Of a DNA stretch of 64,000 bases, positions 8,751-15,261 are shown in pieces; positions within the stretch are counted from its first letter, which is position 1, and each line of letters starts with the position of its first letter. The notes beneath the pieces were generated by a model, which was not told the DNA's origin, did no database searches, and was given only the letters and a program-made list of their open reading frames with translations. Position numbers and translations under genes: made by a program. The stretch is from Bacteroidia bacterium. GTDB taxonomy: Bacteria; Bacteroidota; Bacteroidia; 2-12-FULL-35-15. The stretch spans positions 16,257 to 80,256 of the forward strand of contig JAGVJJ010000011.1 in NCBI GenBank assembly GCA_020051175.1. The letters are read 5' to 3'.

Positions 8751-9056
8751 TTATTTTTTAGAGAATAGTGCTGCTCGTCTTTTGTAAGTCGTGTTCATTT
8801 GTTCTTCAAGCAGCTTCACATCTTCAGTAATGAACAACTGGAGTTCATCTCTCATGGTTGTGAATAATGGATAAGGCTTGCTGTGATCGTTCAGCTCCGG
8901 GAATTTGATTTGGACTGCTTGCGTAAAACGTTTTGCTCTTTCTGCCTGAACAAAGCAGCACAACGTTCTGTATCCTTTTGCAACATCTGTTTTATCTGTT
9001 GCCTGGGCTTGTTTGAATTTGCCCTCGATGGGTGAGTATTCTAATCGTATATTCAT
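8751..9056 (-). CDS. Hypothetical protein
   Basis: 101 residues, soluble, mixed alpha/beta, with a Lys/Arg-rich end (TTYKRRAALFSKK). Conserved-looking features are an RLEYSPIEGKF start and a CCFVQAERAKRF helix. No family recognised. Operon member (19 bp to the upstream gene). Confidence 0.6.
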   Translation of the reverse strand: MNIRLEYSPIEGKFKQAQATDKTDVAKGYRTLCCFVQAERAKRFTQAVQIKFPELNDHSKPYPLFTTMRDELQLFITEDVKLLEEQMNTTYKRRAALFSKK

Positions 9057-9075
9057 CTATGTAGGTTTAAAAATG

Positions 9076-9327
9076 TCATTCTATGATTAAGCTGAACGCG
9101 TAACTGTTTAATAATTCCTGCGCTTTCGCTTTTGCTTTTTCAAGGCCGATGCAGATCTCATTAGGAATACCGTTCGTGTCTGTGCGTAGTAAATATTCTT
9201 CAGGATCTTTTCCGGTGGGTGTTATAAAAAACAGAATGTGACTAAGCAGTCCATCCGTTTTGCCACGCCACGCACAATGCTCGCTTCCCACATACTCCCA
9301 TATAATTGATCTTATCTGCATATTCAT
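9076..9327 (-). CDS. Hypothetical protein
   Basis: 83 residues, no membrane segment, no recognised family. Middle region with HILFFITPTGKDPEEYLLR looks like a beta-hairpin followed by a helix. The start codon is 11 bp after the upstream gene stop, in line with operon membership. Confidence 0.6.
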   Translation of the reverse strand: MNMQIRSIIWEYVGSEHCAWRGKTDGLLSHILFFITPTGKDPEEYLLRTDTNGIPNEICIGLEKAKAKAQELLNSYAFSLIIE

Positions 9328-9338
9328 TTTCTGTTGTT

Positions 9339-9674
9339 TTAGATGATTTGTCTGAAGGCTCTGTAAATACCAAATCTTTTCAGATCAAGGTTGGTGGCTT
9401 CACGCACCAGGCGAACTTTTCGTGCCCAAATAATTCCGGGATATTCTATTACGGGTTCTCCTTCATATTCGACTACAAACACCCTGTTCGTTTTTTGCAT
9501 AAACTCTTTGGGATTTGATACCAGCCATGTTCCAATGCGACACCCGGAAATAAACCACTCTCCTTTTTTTACCCCTTCAGGTAAAAACCATTTTTTCATT
9601 TCATTGTCTAAGTCTCTCCCTTCAGGAGAGAGAATCTTAAACCATATTTGGCTGCGGTTGTCTTCGTGCTTCAT
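9339..9674 (-). CDS. Hypothetical protein
   Basis: 111 residues, beta-rich and Trp-rich (IWFKIL, KKWFLPEG, GEWFISG, GTWLVS, IIWARKV). No family recognised. It lies between the small HTH gene and another small hypothetical, all spaced by 11-12 bp. Confidence 0.6.
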   Translation of the reverse strand: MKHEDNRSQIWFKILSPEGRDLDNEMKKWFLPEGVKKGEWFISGCRIGTWLVSNPKEFMQKTNRVFVVEYEGEPVIEYPGIIWARKVRLVREATNLDLKRFGIYRAFRQII

Positions 9675-9685
9675 TATTATTTTGA

Positions 9686-9931
9686 TTAGCCGAGTGCTTC
9701 ATTAAGAATGCGTAATCTTTCCCGTTTGATTTTATTGGTCTTGATTTTATCACGTTCAATTATTTTAAGGGCAGCCATATAAATGCGTTCCTGGTACCCT
9801 GAACGGATTTTTTCGCCTCCCAGGAACCTATAAATAGTCGGACGGGATATTCCTGTCTTCTTGTGAATCTCCATTACAGCACTGGTTGGTAGCTCTTTTT
9901 TAATGATATTAACATCCTCCTGTGTAAACAT
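9686..9931 (-). CDS. Small HTH DNA-binding protein
   Basis: 81 residues. The region 13-45 reads as a helix-turn-helix of the resolvase/Fis-like kind (AVMEIHKKTGISRPTIYRFL), followed by a basic helix. It is the first gene of the minus-strand operon and is transcribed divergently from the HTH regulator at 10085, as expected for a lysogeny-type switch. Role as a repressor or activator is inferred. Confidence 0.7.
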   Translation of the reverse strand: MFTQEDVNIIKKELPTSAVMEIHKKTGISRPTIYRFLGGEKIRSGYQERIYMAALKIIERDKIKTNKIKRERLRILNEALG

Positions 9932-10084
9932 TTTGTCAACTTTTGTAAAAGTTATTTTCTTTTTTGATTATTATTGTTGTATATTTGACCAATAATTATT
10001 TTAAAAGAGAAACAAATGTATTGCTTTTTTGACCACATTTACAAATAATATTTCCTTTTTGACAAATAAAAACTGTAATAACCT
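9932..10084. promoter_or_regulatory. Divergent promoter region between two HTH genes
   Basis: Contains a near-perfect palindrome AACTTTTG/TAAAAGTT at 9938-9953 directly upstream of the minus-strand operon, a plus-strand TATATTTG box near 9980, and several TTTTTGAC/ACAAATA repeats before the gene at 10085. This is a typical operator layout for a genetic switch; which protein binds is unknown. Confidence 0.45.
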
Positions 10085-10711
10085 ATGAAACAAGAAGTTA
10101 AAAAAACAGAAAAGGGGGAATTGAAGACATTGGTCTCTCAAAACTTTTTAGGAGCAATGGAAGAAATGTCTGAAGAAGGAATTGTAAAAAATTCCCGGCA
10201 GTTTTCCAGTAGGGTTGGTAAAGACCAAAGCAATTTCTCCAAAATTAAAAAAGGAGATGGCCGTTACGTCACGCTGGACGTGATCTACGAAGCGGTAAAC
10301 AACCTTGGGCTTAATGCAAATTTCATATTTGTTGAAGAAGGACCGGCAAAGGAAAAGCTGCTTAGAGACGGGGTGGTAAACAACAATAATAATGTTTCAG
10401 GTAACAATAATAAAATTTCAAATATTACTCCGGTGTTCCAGGGAGAAGTGAAAGGAGGAACTATTTCCATTGCTCAAAAGATCATACAAGGACTGCCGCC
10501 AAAGGAGAGAAAGGAAATGAAAAAGTATATGGAAAATGTTGCAAACGAAATTATCGGTTTAAAAAAAACGATTGACGAATGCAATAAGAAGATAAAAGAG
10601 AAAGAAAAGGTTATTCAAGGCAAAGATGATGTGATTAAAGAGAAGGATAAAATCATTATGGAAACGCAGGGACAGCTCATTAAAGTGGTAATGGAGAAAA
10701 AAGAGAAGTAA
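10085..10711 (+). CDS. HTH repressor-like protein with C-terminal coiled coil
   Basis: 208 residues. Residues 30-70 form an HTH (RQFSSRVGKDQSNFSKIKKG), followed by the LGLNANFIF motif shared with the protein at 10746. A low-complexity Asn stretch (NNNNNVSGNNNK) links to a helical region, and residues 155-208 form a long Lys/Glu coiled coil likely to oligomerise. A phage/plasmid repressor is the best guess, given its position divergent from the replication operon. Confidence 0.7.
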   Translation: MKQEVKKTEKGELKTLVSQNFLGAMEEMSEEGIVKNSRQFSSRVGKDQSNFSKIKKGDGRYVTLDVIYEAVNNLGLNANFIFVEEGPAKEKLLRDGVVNNNNNVSGNNNKISNITPVFQGEVKGGTISIAQKIIQGLPPKERKEMKKYMENVANEIIGLKKTIDECNKKIKEKEKVIQGKDDVIKEKDKIIMETQGQLIKVVMEKKEK

Positions 10712-10745
10712 GAAAAATTACTGTTCTATCTTAAATTGCATAACG

Positions 10746-11021
10746 ATGGCAAAAAAAGCGAGTAAAAAATTTACGGGAGATTTTAAAGAAAAAAGCATTG
10801 TTTCTCATAAATTTGTAGAGGCATATAACAAATTAAAACAGCAAGGACTTATTCACAGTTACCGGGATATAACCGAGAAGTATGGCTATGAAATTGATGT
10901 AATGAGTAATATTGCCAGTGGCAAACAAGAAGTGCCTACAATTTTATTATGGGCAATGGTAATGGAATATGGTATTGATGCAAATTTTTTATTTGATGTA
11001 AAAAAGGAATTAATGAAATAA
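10746..11021 (+). CDS. Small HTH-like regulator
   Basis: 91 residues, 34 bp after the repressor gene. It resembles the N-terminal domain of that protein: basic start, a HTH-like IHSYRDITEKYG segment, then YGIDANFLFDV matching LGLNANFIF upstream. It looks like a truncated or specialised paralogue without the coiled coil, possibly an antagonist of the first protein. Confidence 0.65.
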   Translation: MAKKASKKFTGDFKEKSIVSHKFVEAYNKLKQQGLIHSYRDITEKYGYEIDVMSNIASGKQEVPTILLWAMVMEYGIDANFLFDVKKELMK

Positions 11022-11064
11022 ACGTTCTTTAAACATAAGAATACAAGCGCATTGTTGCTTGCGT

Positions 11065-11180
11065 AGGTAGAAAATCCGCGAAATCTTCAGCCCTAACAGC
11101 AAATGACAAGGATCGCCCAAACATGGGTGCGTCCTTGCTCATTTATTGTTGGGGCTGGGTCCTCGCGGAACCTTCTACCT
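11065..11180 (+). ncRNA. Rod-shaped structured RNA candidate
   Basis: A 116-nt segment folds almost entirely on itself. Pairings from outside in: 11065-11072 with 11173-11180 (8 bp), 11075-11081 with 11163-11169 (7 bp), 11088-11098 with 11147-11157 (11 bp, one G-U), 11101-11106 with 11139-11144 (6 bp), 11107-11112 with 11132-11137 (6 bp), and an apical stem with loop AAACA. A smaller hairpin precedes it (11044-11061) and a terminator follows. No family identified; a 6S-like rod RNA or a folded DNA site (origin, recombination or packaging signal) would both fit. Confidence 0.55.
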
Positions 11181-11222
11181 TCATAAATGCTGTCGAGGTA
11201 ACGCACCCACCCATTAAAAAGA

Positions 11223-11260
11223 GGGTATGTTCCTGACAGGATGCGTACCCTTTTTTATTT
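11223..11260 (+). terminator. Terminator downstream of the structured RNA
   Basis: Stem GGGTATG/CGTACCC with an inner TCC/GGA extension, followed by TTTTTTATTT. It would end a transcript covering 11040-11250, which supports the idea that the rod hairpin is transcribed from the plus strand. Confidence 0.7.
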
Positions 11261-11426
11261 AGGGTAGGTTGATGGAAATTAATCAGGAGTTGTGCAATTC
11301 TTAATACATAAATACATTACATCTGTAAGAAAATTACGTAATTTGTTAGTATTATATACTTAGGTGCTTTTACGGAGAAAGTCCCCGATTAAAGCCTTAA
11401 GCGATTTAAAACCAAGGAGGTAAAAA

Positions 11427-11861
11427 ATGGAAAGGCTCAAAGAACAAAGCGATATGTTTAAGGAGCTTTTGGCGGCTTGTAATAAGAGGTTAATGTCAGA
11501 ACCGGATAATATGGAAGTGTTTGAGTTGAGAGGTTTGCTTTACAACGTGGCAGAAATGTACGACAAAGCAATGGATGATTTAGACAGGGTAATTAAAAGC
11601 CTACCAGATGACGGAAATGCTTATTACCTGCGGAGTGATTGCCATTACATGAGGAAAGAGTTTGACCTGGCCAAACAGGACTATTTAAGAGCGCTGAAAG
11701 TACAAATGAAGGATGAACAGGAGTTTATCTCCAAACACACCGAAGAAGTGATAAAAGAAGCGAAAATTGAAAATGAGCAGGAGCTAAATGATATGAAAAA
11801 AGTGCTTGAATACGAGAAGGCCAGGATCTTACTTCATTATTTGCCCGAACTCGCTGAATAA
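11427..11861 (+). CDS. Small TPR-repeat protein
   Basis: 144 residues. Two to three tetratricopeptide repeats are visible (EVFELRGLLYNVAEMYDKAMDDLDRVI; NAYYLRSDCHYMRKEFDLAKQDYLRAL), followed by a charged helix. TPRs mediate protein-protein binding; the partner is unknown. An AAGGAGG sequence lies 7 bp before the ATG, a strong Shine-Dalgarno that is unusual in Bacteroidota. The 3' end overlaps the convergent gene at 11837 by 25 bp. Confidence 0.75.
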   Translation: MERLKEQSDMFKELLAACNKRLMSEPDNMEVFELRGLLYNVAEMYDKAMDDLDRVIKSLPDDGNAYYLRSDCHYMRKEFDLAKQDYLRALKVQMKDEQEFISKHTEEVIKEAKIENEQELNDMKKVLEYEKARILLHYLPELAE

Positions 11862-12250
11862 CTTACATCCTTAAACGTTTCCAGCCAACTCAACGCATCT
11901 TCTTTATTCGTGAATACTTTGACAGGCGCTTTAGGCTCGTCAAGCAATTTAAAGGCCATACCGATAATCTTAGCCAGTGTATTGGTTGTATAAATGGCTC
12001 CGGCACTAATAAATTCAGCGGCTTCAGTGCTTGCCATATAATTCCTGGCAGCCTCATTTACTGAAGATAAGCCGGTTATATCAATAAAAAACGGCCTGTA
12101 AATTCCCTGAGAAACCATTTTCCTGTCCCGCATCATATCAAATACTACTTCAACATTAATGACAAGACCCTGTTTGCATTTAGAGAACAGGATTCCGTTT
12201 TCAATCCACAGGGTAGAGTGGTAAAACTCATATTTGTAAAAATTATCCAA
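11837..12250 (-). CDS. STAS-like-fold hypothetical protein
   Basis: 137 residues of alternating strands and helices, with PFFIDITGLSSVNEAARNYMAS and VFTNKEDALSWLETF. It resembles small Bacteroidota proteins of SpoIIAA/STAS-like fold and shares the C-terminal pattern (F-x-N-x-EDAL-x-WL) with the protein at 31575. Function unknown. It converges on the TPR gene with a 25-bp overlap. Confidence 0.65.
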   Translation of the reverse strand: MDNFYKYEFYHSTLWIENGILFSKCKQGLVINVEVVFDMMRDRKMVSQGIYRPFFIDITGLSSVNEAARNYMASTEAAEFISAGAIYTTNTLAKIIGMAFKLLDEPKAPVKVFTNKEDALSWLETFKDVSYSASSGK

Positions 12251-12435
12251 TCTGTGCTTTTGAATTTATATTTTACGATAAATTGTTTTAAGTTTTTTAA
12301 ATTATTCTGGACAACTTGAAATGACAACTCAGCACTTGAAAGCGGATTATCAGTTTCAAGTACAATATATTTTAATTATTCTTCTAATTCTAAAAGAAGC
12401 GCTTTACAGTGGTCGTTCACAAATCTCAATATGTT

Positions 12436-12612
12436 TTAAAAAATCTTAGCAGGGAAAATGCGGATTAGTTTATCTAAATTCATTTTATAAATCCTTCCAG
12501 TTTGCGAATCTTCCAAATTCGCCCAAATTTCATACCATGCCCTTTCAATATTTGTTTCAAAATAGACTTTAGCGGCTCCAAAACTTTTAACAACAAAAGG
12601 AATTTCTTGCAT
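12436..12612 (-). CDS. Possible small protein (58 aa) in a gene-poor gap
   Basis: The 490-bp gap 12251-12740 holds one coding-like frame on the minus strand of 58 codons (starts MQEIPFVVKSFG, ends IRIFPAKIF). Its amino-acid composition is protein-like (AWYEIWANLEDSQTGRIYKM). No membrane segment and no family recognised. It may also be the remnant of a longer gene. Nothing else is seen in the gap. Confidence 0.4.
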   Translation of the reverse strand: MQEIPFVVKSFGAAKVYFETNIERAWYEIWANLEDSQTGRIYKMNLDKLIRIFPAKIF

Positions 12613-12740
12613 TGGATTTTTTGAATGTGAGTTCTTTAATAAAATTGTCTTATTTAAAAGGTAGTCCCTTTTACTATCAATTTATTTGCTTCATGTTGTT
12701 TCATTTTTTTAACTTTAATAATTAATTCTGAAAATGTGCG

Positions 12741-13667
12741 TTAGCTTATTGCTGTTTCGTAGCTAAACAAAAAGTTTTTTATATATGAATTTTTTATTAA
12801 GGCATAATTGAAAATAATTAAACCCGTAATGGCACATGTAATTCCCATTAATACATCCAAAGTATAATGATGTCCGGAATAAATCGCAGAAAACCATATT
12901 CCGATCATAAAAAATGCAAAGAAATAATTGATAATCCCCATTTTATTTTTTAAACCATTAAAGAGAACTACTACTGGATATGCCGAATGAAGCGAAGGCA
13001 TTGCTGCAAAAACATTTGAGCTTTTAGAATATAACGCTCCGAACATATTTATTCCAAAATAATTATCAAATCTCGATAGTCCGGCAGTGTTTCCTGGAGT
13101 ATTAAAATGAACATCAAATCCGTATTTTTGCACATACCAAGGTGGCGCAGCAGGAAAAATATAATATACTACAAAGCCGATTATATTAACAAATAAAAAG
13201 GCTAATGAAAATTTAAGAAATTGTGTCTTATTTTTGCGAAATAAGTAAAAAGCAAAAATAAGTGGTATTGGCATCCAATTAATATAAAATAAGCCGGACG
13301 CTATATCTAAAAAAGTTTTTGAATGTTTTTGCGCGAATTCATTTGGGGTTAGTATCGTATTATTATCGGAAATTCCAAAAATGGACTTTTCTTTTAAATA
13401 TAAATCCTTAATATGAATTGTATTAAATTGATAATTAGGGAACGCCTTCATACTATCGAAAATTATCCAAAACACAATAAATATGGAAAAGCCTAATATG
13501 AATTTTCGTGTACTTACTGAAAAGTAATACATGAAATTAAATAATCCAGCCAGAAATAACTGATCCGTTTTAAATCCAATTAAAATGAATGAAAGAAGCA
13601 AATAACTTAATGTTATTGATGTTACAATTAGTATGTTTCTCAGCGGTACTTTGTTAATTTTTATCAT
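12741..13667 (-). CDS. PAP2-family inositol-phosphorylceramide synthase (predicted)
   Basis: 308 residues with about six membrane segments. The phosphatase/transferase motifs are PSLHSAYP (residues ~220) and the HHYTLDV motif (~268, His-x3-Asp), the combination seen in AUR1-type inositolphosphotransferases. Predicted to move phosphoinositol onto ceramide in the inner membrane. It is the last gene of a cluster containing serine palmitoyltransferase, inositol-phosphate synthase and a CDP-alcohol transferase, which supports this role over a general lipid phosphatase. Confidence 0.75.
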   Translation of the reverse strand: MIKINKVPLRNILIVTSITLSYLLLSFILIGFKTDQLFLAGLFNFMYYFSVSTRKFILGFSIFIVFWIIFDSMKAFPNYQFNTIHIKDLYLKEKSIFGISDNNTILTPNEFAQKHSKTFLDIASGLFYINWMPIPLIFAFYLFRKNKTQFLKFSLAFLFVNIIGFVVYYIFPAAPPWYVQKYGFDVHFNTPGNTAGLSRFDNYFGINMFGALYSKSSNVFAAMPSLHSAYPVVVLFNGLKNKMGIINYFFAFFMIGIWFSAIYSGHHYTLDVLMGITCAITGLIIFNYALIKNSYIKNFLFSYETAIS

Positions 13668-13674
13668 AATTTTA

Positions 13675-14274
13675 TCATGGTTTAAATCTTTCCGAAACTA
13701 CCTTTCCCGTTGTAATATCATTTCCTGTTAACTCAACATATACCACATTGGGGCTCCAAAAAGAACCACCATCGGTTTTAAAAAAAATCTTCTTTAAAAG
13801 AGATATTTTGTCGTTTATTTTTACGAATGCGTGATACCTACATCCTTTTGTAGTATTCATTAAATAAATGTCTGTTTTTTTATATGAAACGATATTTAAT
13901 TTAAACCATTTTTTTTCTTTATCGAAAGCGCTCACGTTAACACCGTACGCAAAACTATTTTGTATACCTGATAATGGTAATATTTCGCCATTGTCAGCGT
14001 AACGAATCCAATAAATCTTAACAGGATCTTTTTCGTTAATTGTACTATCTTTATTATAATTTACTTCATAAACAATTGTATTGATATTATGAGTTCGCTG
14101 TATATAGAAAAGCATATTTTTATTGAACGGTGGGGTAGGAAATGTGTCTTGTGGATTCACTTGCTTAATGCTCTTCAAAACAACGGGCATAGAGGAATTA
14201 ACTAAAGATGCATTCAGTAAAAAAAACAATGGCAATAGAAATACTACTATATATTTTGCATTAAAAAATCGCAT
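13675..14274 (-). CDS. DUF4833-like exported protein
   Basis: About 199 residues from the ATG at 14274 (MRFFNAKYIVVFLLPLFF, a signal peptide or anchor). That start sits 12 bp after the upstream stop; an earlier ATG at 14301 would overlap the upstream gene. The body is beta-rich, with VKIYWIRYADNGEILPLS and GGSFWSPNVVYVELTG, matching my memory of DUF4833. Such genes often accompany lipid-modification genes; the molecular role is unknown. Confidence 0.7.
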   Translation of the reverse strand: MRFFNAKYIVVFLLPLFFLLNASLVNSSMPVVLKSIKQVNPQDTFPTPPFNKNMLFYIQRTHNINTIVYEVNYNKDSTINEKDPVKIYWIRYADNGEILPLSGIQNSFAYGVNVSAFDKEKKWFKLNIVSYKKTDIYLMNTTKGCRYHAFVKINDKISLLKKIFFKTDGGSFWSPNVVYVELTGNDITTGKVVSERFKP

Positions 14275-14285
14275 AGTTGATGTTA

Positions 14286-14513
14286 TTATTTTAAATGACA
14301 ATTTGTTAAGCTATCGGAGTTATAAGATTGGCACGTTTTATCGTATCCTTTACTTCCTAATTTGGTCGTTTTTACACTATCCACATTTGTATTGTTACCA
14401 CTTTTTAACACTGAACATACGCACACATACTGTTTATTACAGGAAAAATTCAGACAGGAAGATATTAGTATTGTAAACACCAAAATTTTATTTGTTTTTT
14501 TTAACGCAATCAT
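14286..14513 (-). CDS. Small lipoprotein
   Basis: 75 residues. Lipobox-like LNFSC at residues 21-25 after a hydrophobic stretch, then a Cys-rich short mature region (four further Cys). No family recognised. It lies between the CDP-alcohol transferase gene and the DUF4833 gene in the operon (11 bp on either side). Confidence 0.6.
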   Translation of the reverse strand: MIALKKTNKILVFTILISSCLNFSCNKQYVCVCSVLKSGNNTNVDSVKTTKLGSKGYDKTCQSYNSDSLTNCHLK

Positions 14514-14524
14514 TTTTTATATGT

Positions 14525-15220
14525 TTATAATTTTTCTAATGCCTTTTTACAATCCAATAATCTTTTTGTAGCCGTTATATTTGATAAAACAGCCACAATA
14601 GTTATGGGAATTGTAAATATTGAGATACTTTCAAAAACATGTATAGATATTCCTGAAATAAATAATTTATAGTCCCCGCCAATAAAAGAAGAAATTATTC
14701 CGCATAACAATGCGGATAATCCAATTGTTACTATGCGCTCAGGTCTTTGCATTAAACCTCCTTTACACTCAATTCCAAGCCCTTCTGCTCTTGCCCTTGT
14801 ATAGCTTACCATCATAGATCCTATTAATGCAATGAAAGCAAATAATGAACTTAGGAAATAATGATGTGCCACTAAATAATAACAAATACCTAAAAACATA
14901 ACCAACTCACTATATCTATCCAGTACCGAATCGAAAAATGCCCCAAACTTTGTCGACATATTACCTAACCTTGCTACCTGCCCATCGAGCATATCAAACA
15001 ATCCTGCGAATAAAATTAATCCACCGCCCCATCCAATGTAAGACAAATCGCCTCTATTTCCTTCTTCAGCCCCTACAATAAAAATAATTGCTACACCAAT
15101 ATTTAATAAAAAACCAATTATTGTAACTGTATTTGGGGTAAATCCAATTTTAATTAAAAATCTTACAAACGGATTAATAATTATATAAATTCCTTGTTGT
15201 AACTTATCTCTTAACGTCAT
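14525..15220 (-). CDS. CDP-alcohol phosphatidyltransferase (predicted phosphatidylinositol-phosphate synthase)
   Basis: 231 residues, six membrane segments. The complete catalytic motif DG-x2-AR-x8-G-x3-D-x3-D is present (DGQVAR ... GAFFD ... D, residues ~78-102). The family joins CDP-diacylglycerol to an alcohol at the inner membrane. Beside inositol-phosphate synthase and a PgpA-like phosphatase, the substrate is most likely inositol 1-phosphate, giving PI-phosphate that the phosphatase converts to PI. Confidence 0.85.
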   Translation of the reverse strand: MTLRDKLQQGIYIIINPFVRFLIKIGFTPNTVTIIGFLLNIGVAIIFIVGAEEGNRGDLSYIGWGGGLILFAGLFDMLDGQVARLGNMSTKFGAFFDSVLDRYSELVMFLGICYYLVAHHYFLSSLFAFIALIGSMMVSYTRARAEGLGIECKGGLMQRPERIVTIGLSALLCGIISSFIGGDYKLFISGISIHVFESISIFTIPITIVAVLSNITATKRLLDCKKALEKL

Positions 15221-15261
15221 CTATTTACTATTACTTTGAATTAATAATTTTTATTATCTAT

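Larger units (their letters stand above)
5124..12250. mobile_element. tRNA-Leu-integrated element: integration, replication and regulation module
   Basis: The left boundary is the tRNA 3' end with the recombinase pointing at it, the usual layout of a site-specific integrative element. Genes inside fit a small phage or plasmid: recombinase, a run of small unknown genes, a winged-helix protein resembling replication initiators, and divergently transcribed HTH regulators. The right boundary is uncertain. I place it provisionally at 12250, where gene density and base composition change; no copy of the tRNA 3' end marks it. Confidence 0.5.
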
